From positions 1,178,001 to 1,242,000 of the forward strand of contig CALSPZ010000001.1 in assembly GCA_943788365.1 (NCBI GenBank): a stretch of 64,000 nt of DNA, written 5' to 3'. Both the position numbers and the translations under genes were made by a program. The notes under the pieces were generated by a model, which saw nothing but the letters and a program-made list of their open reading frames with translations, did not search any database and was not told the origin of the DNA. This document shows, piece after piece, positions 27,015 to 35,075 of this stretch (within the stretch, counting starts at the first letter, position 1; each line of letters opens with the position of its first letter). This DNA comes from CAJQGY01 sp905478015. Lineage in GTDB: Bacteria; Pseudomonadota; Gammaproteobacteria; Magnimaribacterales; D2472.

Positions 27015-27476
27015 CTAAATCTCCATCATCTCTAATAGAGACTGGGTAATTTCTTTACCTTTATTAAGAAAAGAAGGAGAAGCCCTATCTACCGCCTGAT
27101 CTAGATTATTTGTGGCTAGAATACCATTAGCAACAGGTATCATTGTTTTTAAAGTTATATCCATCAAAGCCTGAGATGATGTTTTAGAGATAATATCAAA
27201 ATGGGGGGTCTCACCCTTTATTATTGCTCCAAAAGCAATAATTCCATCAGCACCTCTTTCTATAGCCTTTAGAGATCCAAATGGTATTTCCCATGCGCCA
27301 GGAACTCTTAGCACCTTAACATTAGCAACACCTAAACTTTCCAAATATTTCACAGATTCGCTTATCATCATTGAAACAATTTCATTATTCCATTTGCTTG
27401 CAACAATAAAGATATTTTTTTTGCTAATTGATGAATTTTTTAAATCATCATATTCAAATCCATTTTGTATTTTCAT
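27015..27476 (-). CDS. ribH: 6,7-dimethyl-8-ribityllumazine synthase (RibH)
   Basis: Condenses DHBP with 5-amino-6-ribitylaminouracil to lumazine, the penultimate riboflavin step. The N-terminal substrate-binding segment IVASKWNNEIV, VPGAWEIPFG near residue 60 and GAIIKGETPHFDII near residue 83 (with the catalytic His) are clear. Length is 153 residues, as in E. coli (156). It overlaps the ribBA stop by 4 bases. Confidence 0.96.
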   Translation of the reverse strand: MKIQNGFEYDDLKNSSISKKNIFIVASKWNNEIVSMMISESVKYLESLGVANVKVLRVPGAWEIPFGSLKAIERGADGIIAFGAIIKGETPHFDIISKTSSQALMDITLKTMIPVANGILATNNLDQAVDRASPSFLNKGKEITQSLLEMMEI

Positions 27477-28549
27477 TTTACAAACCCTACAACTTCCAAA
27501 TCAAAACCTGATAGAGAAGGGTATTTAAGAGGGGCGGCAAGAAGCCTAATTTTCTTTAACCCAAGCTCTCTAAGTATTTGTGATCCAACTCCCGAAACCC
27601 TTGTATCAGGAACCCATTTTTTTTCAGAACCTTGTAAGTGACCAATTAATTCATCAGGAGTTTCTTGATTGCCAATTAATAGCAAAACCCCAACCTCTTC
27701 CTCACAAACCCTATCGATAGCATCTTTAAAAGAAAGCCTAGAACCGAATTCATCAACACCAACTAAATCATGAATTAGATTTGGTGCATGAACACGAACA
27801 ATGGGAGCTTCTTCTGAGGCTAAATCACCTTTAGTGAAAGAGAGATGTAATTTCCCAAAAATACTATCTTTCCATGCACTTAGAGTTAATTTATTTCCTC
27901 TAATGTGGACTTCTCTTTCATATTCTTTGGTCACTGACTTCTCTTTAACAGCCCTATATTGAATAAGATCAGCAATAGTCCCAATTTTTAAACCATGCTT
28001 TTCTGCAAATAGCATTAAATCATCTCTTCTTGCCATTGTCCCATCATCATTCATAATCTCACAAATAACGCCTGATGGTTCTAATCCAGCTAATCTTGAT
28101 AAATCACATGCCGCTTCCGTATGACCAGCCCTATTAAGAACTCCTCCATCCATAGCTTTTAATGGAAAAATATGACCAGGCTGAACAATATCATTTGGTT
28201 TAGAATTTTTAGCAACAGCTGTTCTAATTGTATGAGATCTATCAGCAGCTGATATTCCTGTTGATATTCCATTAGCCGCCTCAATAGAAACCGTGAATGC
28301 AGTACCATGATTGGCTTTATTGCTATCTGTCATCATGGGAAGATTTAACTCATCACATTTTTTTGAATCAAGTGTAAGACATACCAAGCCCTTAGCTCTA
28401 GATACCATAAAATTTATAACTTCAGGTGTTACCAGTTCAGATGCGCAGACAAGGTCTCCCTCATTTTCTCTATCTTCATCATCAAGCAAAATGACCATTT
28501 TACCTTTTTTGATATCATCAACTAGATCTTCTACTGTATTAAAGTTCAT
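27473..28549 (-). CDS. ribBA: DHBP synthase with degenerate GTP cyclohydrolase II-like domain (RibBA)
   Basis: The N-terminal half (about 1-200) is a complete 3,4-dihydroxy-2-butanone-4-phosphate synthase: LLDDEDRENEGD, HGTAFTVSIEA and GHTEAACDL are intact. The C-terminal half follows the GTP cyclohydrolase II fold, but the zinc-binding cysteines and the CDCG-type motif are missing: the equivalent region reads VRVHAPNLIHDLVGVDEFG. It should therefore make DHBP but not open GTP. Similar RibB proteins with a non-catalytic C-terminal domain are known in Pseudomonas. A true RibA must be elsewhere. Confidence 0.92.
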   Translation of the reverse strand: MNFNTVEDLVDDIKKGKMVILLDDEDRENEGDLVCASELVTPEVINFMVSRAKGLVCLTLDSKKCDELNLPMMTDSNKANHGTAFTVSIEAANGISTGISAADRSHTIRTAVAKNSKPNDIVQPGHIFPLKAMDGGVLNRAGHTEAACDLSRLAGLEPSGVICEIMNDDGTMARRDDLMLFAEKHGLKIGTIADLIQYRAVKEKSVTKEYEREVHIRGNKLTLSAWKDSIFGKLHLSFTKGDLASEEAPIVRVHAPNLIHDLVGVDEFGSRLSFKDAIDRVCEEEVGVLLLIGNQETPDELIGHLQGSEKKWVPDTRVSGVGSQILRELGLKKIRLLAAPLKYPSLSGFDLEVVGFVK

Positions 28550-28555
28550 TTGTAT

Positions 28556-29659
28556 TTATTTTTTTTTACGCATTATAATCTTAATATCGTCACCAACGAG
28601 CATTGAATCATATATTTTAAACTTCCTTGCATCCTTCAAATAATCAGGAGAATCAATAAAGAGACTATCAATAGAATCTTTGCCTAAAAATTTTGGAGAT
28701 ATATAAAGAATCAACTCATCTACAAGACCTTCTTTCAGGAAAGATGTAAATACTTTCGAACCTCCCTCAACCAATATTGAATTAAGTTCATGCTTGCTTA
28801 GTTCTTTAAGGGTATCTTTTAAAGTAGAATTTTTTTTAATTGGTAATTTAATAAGATTATCTTTTTTTGAATATGATGAAAATTCCTGCGAACAAATAAT
28901 AACCTCACTCTTACCATCATAGATTTTTAGATCATTTTCTTTTGTTAAAAAACTAGATCCTAAGATAATCTTCTTTGGTTGTTTTCCATTAATGCTAGTA
29001 ATATTCTTTCTCACATTAAGCCTTGGATTATCCTTTAAAATAGTCCCTGATCCTACTAAAATACCATCAGAGCTTTTTCTAATTTCTTGAACATCATCCC
29101 TAGATTTTTTTGAAGTTATCCATTTGCTATCGCCGCTAGATAATGCAATTTTTGCATCTAAAGACTGCGCTATTTTCATTCTAATGAAAGGCCTTCCTTT
29201 CTTGTGCCTAAAAAAGAAATCTTGATTAATGCTTAATGCTTGTTCTTTTAGCAACCCCACTTCAACATTAATACCATTTTCTCTTAGTATTTTTACTCCC
29301 TTTCCATTTATTTTTTTATTTGGATCCAGGCTTGCACAAAACACATTTTTTACTCCATATTTAATAAGAGAGGATGTACACGGCGGAGTTTTTGAAAAAA
29401 TAGAGCAGGGCTCAAGAGTAATATATGCAGTTGCATCAGAGAGCAATTCAACCGCCTTATCTTTGCCATATTTCTTAATACAATAATTAAAAGCATTTAC
29501 CTCTGCATGATAACCACCATATTTTTTATGATAGCCTTTACCAATAATCTCTTTATTTTTAACTAAGATACACCCAACTTTTGGATTAGGGCGAACATCT
29601 GCTGACCCTTTGAGAGCAAGATTTATAGCTTCTTGCATATAATCCTCTCGTGTCATCAC
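28556..29659 (-). CDS. ribD: Bifunctional riboflavin deaminase/reductase (RibD)
   Basis: Carries out deamination and then side-chain reduction of the pyrimidine intermediate. The deaminase domain (about 1-145) has the zinc ligands in HAEVNAF (near residue 51) and PCSIFSKTPPC (near residue 83). The reductase domain follows with RPFIRMKIAQSLDAKIAL, SRDDVQEIRKSSDGILVGSGT-type residues and ILVEGGSKVFTSFL. Length is 367 residues, as in E. coli. It is 6 bases upstream of ribBA. The riboflavin synthase gene ribE, often between them, is absent here. Confidence 0.95.
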   Translation of the reverse strand: MMTREDYMQEAINLALKGSADVRPNPKVGCILVKNKEIIGKGYHKKYGGYHAEVNAFNYCIKKYGKDKAVELLSDATAYITLEPCSIFSKTPPCTSSLIKYGVKNVFCASLDPNKKINGKGVKILRENGINVEVGLLKEQALSINQDFFFRHKKGRPFIRMKIAQSLDAKIALSSGDSKWITSKKSRDDVQEIRKSSDGILVGSGTILKDNPRLNVRKNITSINGKQPKKIILGSSFLTKENDLKIYDGKSEVIICSQEFSSYSKKDNLIKLPIKKNSTLKDTLKELSKHELNSILVEGGSKVFTSFLKEGLVDELILYISPKFLGKDSIDSLFIDSPDYLKDARKFKIYDSMLVGDDIKIIMRKKK

Positions 29660-30127
29660 TTATTTCTTTTTAGGCTTTTCTTTGTTAAGAGAGTGTATCT
29701 CCGCAGAAAAATCTTTTATGTCCTGAAAGTCTCTATAAACAGAGGCAAATCTCACATAAGCAACTTTATCAACCTCTTTAAGAGATTCCATCATAATTTC
29801 ACCTATGCGAAGAGATTTAATCTCACGTTCCCCACATGTTCTAATTTTATATAAAATTTTGCTAAAACAAGCGTCAATTTCTTCAGTAGATAATGGTCTT
29901 TTTTCAAGAGCTCTCAACATTCCTTTTTTAAGTTTTGATCCATCAAAGGGCTGTCTTTCGCCATCACTTTTTATTACTTTTGGTAAAGCAAGATCTGCAG
30001 TCTCAAAAGTAGTAAATCTTGATTGACAAACTTCACACGATCTTCTTCTTCTTGTTTGAGACCCGTCTGCAACAAGACGAGAATCAATTACTTTAGTGTC
30101 TTCAGCTTGGCAATATGGGCAATGCAT
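29660..30127 (-). CDS. nrdR: Transcriptional repressor NrdR
   Basis: A zinc-ribbon plus ATP-cone repressor of ribonucleotide reductase genes that senses (d)ATP. The ribbon cysteines are in MHCPYCQAEDTKV (Cys3, Cys6) and RRSCEVCQSRFTTFE (Cys31, Cys34); the ATP-cone follows with VIKSDGERQPFDGSKLKKGM. Length is 155 residues against 149 in E. coli. It abuts glyA upstream and ribD downstream, the usual gammaproteobacterial order. Confidence 0.96.
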   Translation of the reverse strand: MHCPYCQAEDTKVIDSRLVADGSQTRRRRSCEVCQSRFTTFETADLALPKVIKSDGERQPFDGSKLKKGMLRALEKRPLSTEEIDACFSKILYKIRTCGEREIKSLRIGEIMMESLKEVDKVAYVRFASVYRDFQDIKDFSAEIHSLNKEKPKKK

Positions 30128-31447
30128 CTATAGATTATATACAGGATATTTACCACAAAGATCACTTACTTTGTTTTTAATTTCTTCGTGTTTCTTACTA
30201 TCATCAATATTCAAGATTACGTCACAAATCCAATTACTTATTAATTTAACTTCCTTCTCCTTAAATCCTCGTGTTGTAATTGCAGGAGTTCCAAGTCTTA
30301 CCCCAGAAGTTACAAAAGGAGATTTAGGATCATTTGGAACAGAATTCTTATTAACTGTAATATTTATTTCGCCTAAAACTTTTTCTAAATCTTTTCCAGT
30401 AATATTTTTGCTTCTGAGGTCTACTAAGACTATATGATTTTCAGTCCCACCTGTAACTACATCTATGCCACGAGACATAATTGTTTGACTCATTACTTTT
30501 GCATTATTTATAACTTGCTGAATATATTTCTTAAAATCAGGATCCAGCGCCTCTTTGAAACAAATAGCCTTTGCTGCAACGACATGCATTAAAGGACCGC
30601 CTTGCGATCCCGGAAAAACAGCAGAGTTGAGCTTTTTATGCAGATCTGGATTCTCTTTCGCCAAAATTATCCCTGACCTTGGCCCTCTTAAAGTTTTATG
30701 AGTTGTTGAGGTCACAACATCTGCATAAGGAATTGGAGAAGGATAAAGTCCTGCCGCAACCAATCCAGAGACATGCGCCATATCTACAAGAAGATATGCT
30801 CCCACCTCATCTGCTATTTCTCTAAATTTCCCCCAATTAACTATTCCTGAAAATGCAGAAAAACCTGCAATAATTAATTTAGGCTTAAACTCAACTGCCA
30901 TTTCACGAACTTGATCATAGTCAATATCATGAGTATCTGGGTGGAGGCCGTACTGATAGCTTTTATAATTTCTTCCTGAAAAGTTAACTTTTGCGCCATG
31001 GGTTAAATGACCACCATGATCCAAGCTCATTCCTAAGATAACATCATTGGGTTCTAATAAGGCTAGAAATGCTGCTGCGTTAGCTGAAGAACCAGAATGT
31101 GGCTGAACATTAGCATATGCAGCTCCAAATAAATCTTTAGCTCTTTGTATGGCTAGCTCTTCTGCAACATCAACATACTCACATCCCCCATAATATCTTT
31201 TTGAAGGATAGCCTTCTGCATATTTATTAGTAAGGACTGAGCCTTGAGCTTCAAGAATTCTATTACTAGCATAATTTTCTGATGCTATAAGCTCAATATG
31301 ATCCTCTTGTCTTTGAGATTCATTTTTAAAAGAGCTCCATAATTCATCATCATAATTTTCAATATTTTCAGTATTTGAAAAGATAGAATCAGCTTTAGAT
31401 GATTTACTTGAAGAGTTAAATAAACTATTTTTGATCTTGTTAAACAA
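30128..31447 (-). CDS. glyA: Serine hydroxymethyltransferase (GlyA)
   Basis: Interconverts serine and glycine with transfer of a one-carbon unit to tetrahydrofolate. The PLP lysine is in TSTTHKTLRGPRSG; HIELIASENYAS, YYGGCEYVDVAE and HSGSSANAAAF are also present. Length is 439 residues, about 25 more than E. coli GlyA; the excess is an N-terminal Ser/Lys-rich tail (NSSSKSSKADS) before the usual NYDDELW start. No internal ATG offers a shorter start. It heads a tightly packed glyA-nrdR-ribD-ribBA-ribH-nusB series. Confidence 0.95.
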   Translation of the reverse strand: MFNKIKNSLFNSSSKSSKADSIFSNTENIENYDDELWSSFKNESQRQEDHIELIASENYASNRILEAQGSVLTNKYAEGYPSKRYYGGCEYVDVAEELAIQRAKDLFGAAYANVQPHSGSSANAAAFLALLEPNDVILGMSLDHGGHLTHGAKVNFSGRNYKSYQYGLHPDTHDIDYDQVREMAVEFKPKLIIAGFSAFSGIVNWGKFREIADEVGAYLLVDMAHVSGLVAAGLYPSPIPYADVVTSTTHKTLRGPRSGIILAKENPDLHKKLNSAVFPGSQGGPLMHVVAAKAICFKEALDPDFKKYIQQVINNAKVMSQTIMSRGIDVVTGGTENHIVLVDLRSKNITGKDLEKVLGEINITVNKNSVPNDPKSPFVTSGVRLGTPAITTRGFKEKEVKLISNWICDVILNIDDSKKHEEIKNKVSDLCGKYPVYNL

Positions 31448-31489
31448 CTTTTTCTCCAGAAATTAAAATTTTGTTTTATTTTAAATCAT

Positions 31490-32143
31490 CTAAGGCTGAT
31501 TGTGGACAAAACGACTAACTCTTTTTGGATAACAACCTTTACATATCTCACAATTAAGACCAAAACATGCTCTAGCTGAACAAAACTCCCGTCCCCAAAA
31601 AATTATTTGTAGATGAAGCTTATTCCATTTATCTTTTGGAAATATTTTTTTTAAATCTTTCTCTGTTTGAACAACATTTTTTCCTTTTGATAAGCCCCAT
31701 CTTTGTGCCAATCGATGAATATGTGTATCAACAGGAAAAGCAGGGACACCAAAGCCTTGACTGATTACAACTGATGCTGTTTTATGACCAACCCCGGGAA
31801 GTTGCTCGAGTTTTTTGATATCAGAGGGAACAATAGAGTTATATTGCTTAACAAGAATTTCTGATAGTTTTTTAATTGCTTTTGATTTCTTAGGACCTAA
31901 ACCACACGGTTTAATTATTTTGTATATATCATCTTCTGACAAAATAGACATCTCACTAGCATTCTTAGCTTTCTTAAAAAGAATAGGAGTTACTGTATTT
32001 ACTCTTTCATCTGTACATTGTGCAGACAATAAGACTGCTACAAGGAGTGTGAAGTGATCATTGTGATCAAGTGGAATTGGCGTTTCTGGATAATAATTCT
32101 CCAAAACTTTTATTATAAATGTAGCTCTTTCAGATTTTTTCAT
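31490..32143 (-). CDS. nth: Endonuclease III (Nth), unusual Fe-S cysteine spacing
   Basis: A DNA glycosylase/AP lyase removing oxidised pyrimidines. The helix-hairpin-helix LPGVGHKTASVV carries the catalytic Lys121, and VDTHIHRLAQRWGL carries Asp139. The C-terminal cluster region has cysteines at 188, 193, 198, 201 and 204 rather than the classical C-x6-C-x2-C-x5-C of E. coli Nth, so the 4Fe-4S ligand set may differ. Length is 217 residues against 211. It is divergent from the small gene at 32173. Confidence 0.92.
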   Translation of the reverse strand: MKKSERATFIIKVLENYYPETPIPLDHNDHFTLLVAVLLSAQCTDERVNTVTPILFKKAKNASEMSILSEDDIYKIIKPCGLGPKKSKAIKKLSEILVKQYNSIVPSDIKKLEQLPGVGHKTASVVISQGFGVPAFPVDTHIHRLAQRWGLSKGKNVVQTEKDLKKIFPKDKWNKLHLQIIFWGREFCSARACFGLNCEICKGCYPKRVSRFVHNQP

Positions 32144-32172
32144 ACTAAGAAATGTAGCATAATATTAGACTA

Positions 32173-32487
32173 ATGATGAATACTAAAAAAATACAAAAAT
32201 ATCTCTTAAAGATCAAAGAAAGTTTTTTAGAAGAGTCTGATGAAAACAAGAAAATGTTAGACATCTATGTCAAATATATTGAAGGGTCTGTAACAGATGA
32301 TGAATTAGATTTTGCAAATGAACAGCTTACACAGGTTTTAAAAAGTATTGGTTTGGGAGTATTGGTTATACTTCCTTTCAGTCCTGTCACAATTCCGTAT
32401 ATTTTAAAAAAAGCCGATGAATATAAGATTGATTTAATACCAAAGTGGTATAAAGCTTTAAGAAGTGAAGAGGATCGATTAGAATAA
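32173..32487 (+). CDS. Small hypothetical protein with one hydrophobic segment
   Basis: 104 residues. The first ~60 are charged and helical (LLKIKESFLEESDENKKM, VTDDELDFANEQL), followed by a hydrophobic stretch IGLGVLVILPFSPVTIPYIL (about 65-84), then EYKIDLIPKWYKAL. The 'LP.SP.T.P.I' pattern followed by 'DLIP' resembles short LETM1-like membrane proteins seen in bacteria, but that is only a similarity by eye. The gap to the thiolase downstream is 30 bases, so the two may be cotranscribed. Confidence 0.7.
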   Translation: MMNTKKIQKYLLKIKESFLEESDENKKMLDIYVKYIEGSVTDDELDFANEQLTQVLKSIGLGVLVILPFSPVTIPYILKKADEYKIDLIPKWYKALRSEEDRLE

Positions 32488-32517
32488 TCTTGTAAATTTT
32501 TTACTAATGGAGAAAAA

Positions 32518-33705
32518 ATGAAAAATGTAGTTATTGTAGATAGCGTAAGGACCGGATTAGCAAAATCTCATCGTGGTGGTTTTAATATGACAAGACCAGA
32601 TGACATGCTCGCTCATATCATAAATGCCTTGCTTGAAAGAAATCCTAACCTACCCCCTGAAGCAGTAGAAGATATCATTATGGGTTGTGGAAATCCAGAG
32701 GGTGCTCAAGGGCATAATATTGGCAGAAATGCAGCTGTTCTTTCAAATCTTCCTATGTCTACTGGCGGAACAACTATCAATAGATATTGCTCTTCAGGAA
32801 TGCAATCAATTTCTATGGCTGCTGGTCAGATTATGGCTGGATGCTATGACACGGTTATAGCTGGCGGAGCAGAAACGATTTCAATGATGAAAATGAATAC
32901 CGATAACTTTGTTAATGAAAAACTTGCTGAGCAATCTCCTGGAATATATTACCCAATGGGGATGACGGCTGAGGTTGTTGCAAAAAGATATGGTATTTCT
33001 CGAGAGGCACAAGATGAATTAGCATTTCAAAGCCAAATGAGAACTGCATCTGCACAAGAAGCAGGTATATATGATGATGAAATTATACCTATGGACACAA
33101 AAATGTTGCTTATGAATAAAGAAACAGGAGAATCAAAAGAAGTTGATGTTACTGTTGATAAAGACGAATGTAATAGACCAACCACAACTCTTGAGGGATT
33201 AGCTGGACTTAAGCCTGTTTTTGATCCTGAAAATGGAAGTGTTACAGCTGGTAATTCATCTCAGTTATCAGATGGAGCATCTGTTAATTTAATTATGTCT
33301 GAAGACAAAGCTCTAGAGCTTGGCCTCAAGCCAATTGCATATTTTAGAGGATTTACAACAATGGGATGTGAGCCAGATGAGATGGGAATTGGCCCTGTTT
33401 ATTCAGTGCCTAAATTACTTAAAAACTATGGAATGTCCATGGGTGACATTGATCTGTGGGAGCTAAACGAAGCATTTGCTGTCCAGGTAGCATACTGCAG
33501 AGATAAGTTAGGTATTCCAATGGATAAGCTAAATGTTAATGGTGGATCAATTTCAATAGGCCATCCATTTGGTATGACTGGATCAAGATGTGTGGGCCAC
33601 CTTACAAGAGAGCTTGTTAGAAGGGATGCACAATTTGGAGTAGTTACAATGTGTGTTGGGGGTGGAATGGGAGCCTCAGGATTATTTGAAAGATACCCTA
33701 GCTGA
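32518..33705 (+). CDS. Thiolase family protein (acetyl-CoA C-acyltransferase)
   Basis: A degradative-type thiolase of 395 residues. The acyl-binding Cys91 lies in INRYCSSGMQS; the His of GGSISIGHPFGMTGSR and the second Cys in TMCVGGGMGASG complete the active site. NEAFAVQ is present near residue 320. A good Shine-Dalgarno sequence (GGAGAAA) precedes the ATG. No fadB-like hydratase/dehydrogenase is adjacent, so fatty acid beta-oxidation is likely but a ketolytic or biosynthetic role is possible. Confidence 0.92.
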   Translation: MKNVVIVDSVRTGLAKSHRGGFNMTRPDDMLAHIINALLERNPNLPPEAVEDIIMGCGNPEGAQGHNIGRNAAVLSNLPMSTGGTTINRYCSSGMQSISMAAGQIMAGCYDTVIAGGAETISMMKMNTDNFVNEKLAEQSPGIYYPMGMTAEVVAKRYGISREAQDELAFQSQMRTASAQEAGIYDDEIIPMDTKMLLMNKETGESKEVDVTVDKDECNRPTTTLEGLAGLKPVFDPENGSVTAGNSSQLSDGASVNLIMSEDKALELGLKPIAYFRGFTTMGCEPDEMGIGPVYSVPKLLKNYGMSMGDIDLWELNEAFAVQVAYCRDKLGIPMDKLNVNGGSISIGHPFGMTGSRCVGHLTRELVRRDAQFGVVTMCVGGGMGASGLFERYPS

Positions 33706-33708
33706 TCA

Positions 33709-34590
33709 TTGGCATCTGAATTTGAGCTGATAGATCTATTCCAAGATATCGGCTCTGAGTTTTATTCTCAGAACGGCATAATCATCCCTCCAGGGGATGA
33801 TTGTGCAGTTTTTCAATCTAAAAAACCTATTATAACTTCTGTTGACTCTTCCGTTGAAGGAGTTCATTTTCCTAAAAGCATTAAACCATCTGAAATAGCC
33901 TTTAGATCTATTGCAATTGCTTTAAGTGACATAGCAGCAATGGGATGCAAGCCAATTGGTTTTAGCATATCTATTTCAAGTCATATAAATAATATTGAAT
34001 GGTATAAAGATTTTTCTGAAGGCGTTAAAGAAATTTCTAAAATGCATCAAATACCTCTTATAGGTGGTGACTTTACAAAGGGTCAGCTAAATATAAATAT
34101 AATTGTTTATGGTGAACCCTTTGAAGATAAAATTTTAAAAAGAAGTGGTGCGAATGAGGGAGATATTATTTGTATATCAACTCCAGTAGGCAGAGCAAAA
34201 AAAGGTTTGCAAGACTTACAATCAGGAGTAAAAAATTCAAATTATACTAAGGCGTATTTAAGACCTGAGTCTAAAATTAACCTTGGTAAAAAAATTTCTC
34301 AAATAGCTACATCCTGCATTGATACATCTGATGGCTTACTTAGCGATTTGAAGCATATATTAGACAGCTCTAGCGTTGGGGCTGAAATATATTTAGATGA
34401 AATACCGATAACGCAAAACATAGATGATATTAATGCTGGAGATGATTATGATCTTTGTTTTACTATTCCAGAAAATCAATTAAATGATAGTTTTTATAAA
34501 ATTGGAAAGATTACAAAAAATAAATCTATAAAATTTATTTCCGAAAAAGGTTATGATGTTGAAATTAATGGATACAAGCATTTTCAATGA
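33709..34590 (+). CDS. thiL: Thiamine-monophosphate kinase (ThiL)
   Basis: Phosphorylates thiamine monophosphate to thiamine diphosphate. It starts with TTG at 33709, giving MASEFELIDLF, matching the family N-terminus. PPGDDCAVF near residue 27, SVDSSVEGVHFP, ALSDIAAMGCKP and, further on, IGGDFTKG and DTSDGLLSDL are the ATP/Mg and substrate motifs. Length is 293 residues, somewhat shorter than E. coli ThiL (325). It overlaps pgpA by 4 bases. It is detached from nusB, its usual partner. Confidence 0.93.
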   Translation: MASEFELIDLFQDIGSEFYSQNGIIIPPGDDCAVFQSKKPIITSVDSSVEGVHFPKSIKPSEIAFRSIAIALSDIAAMGCKPIGFSISISSHINNIEWYKDFSEGVKEISKMHQIPLIGGDFTKGQLNINIIVYGEPFEDKILKRSGANEGDIICISTPVGRAKKGLQDLQSGVKNSNYTKAYLRPESKINLGKKISQIATSCIDTSDGLLSDLKHILDSSSVGAEIYLDEIPITQNIDDINAGDDYDLCFTIPENQLNDSFYKIGKITKNKSIKFISEKGYDVEINGYKHFQ

Positions 34591-35075
34591 GTAAATTTCC
34601 TAATTTAAAAAAACCATCTCATATTGTTGCAACTTTAGGAGGAGTTGGTAATGCTAAATATGCTCCAGGAACATGGGGTTCTTTAGTAGCTTTATTGTGT
34701 TTCATCTTCATTTCACACCAAAACTTAAACATCGAATTTTTAGTTGTAGGTATTACAATTTTTGCAGTTTATATCTCAGAAATAGTTTCAGTAGATCTTA
34801 TTGAAAAAGACCATAAAGCAATTGTTATTGATGAGTTAGCAGGCATGTGGATCGCAGCCTATCCCGCAATTCACTATAGCTCACAAGACGAACGAATTGT
34901 ATTTGTAGTTTTAGCTTTCATTTTATTTAGAATATTTGATATTACTAAACCATTTCCTATTTCATACATTGATAGAAATATCAAAGGTGGTCTTGGTATT
35001 GTGCTTGATGATGTTGTGGCTGGTCTAATCGCAGCACTTTTAGCTATAGGTTTAATGAATCTAATATTTGGGTAG
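34587..35075 (+). CDS. pgpA: Phosphatidylglycerophosphatase A (PgpA)
   Basis: Dephosphorylates phosphatidylglycerophosphate to phosphatidylglycerol in the inner membrane. The motif GNAKYAPGTWGSLVAL is at about residues 21-36, VIDELAGMWIA near residue 79 and ILFRIFDITKPFPI near 117; LDDVVAG is near the C-terminus. Several membrane segments are evident. Length is 162 residues. It overlaps the convergent dxs gene by 32 bases, the largest convergent overlap in the window. Confidence 0.95.
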   Translation: MSKFPNLKKPSHIVATLGGVGNAKYAPGTWGSLVALLCFIFISHQNLNIEFLVVGITIFAVYISEIVSVDLIEKDHKAIVIDELAGMWIAAYPAIHYSSQDERIVFVVLAFILFRIFDITKPFPISYIDRNIKGGLGIVLDDVVAGLIAALLAIGLMNLIFG

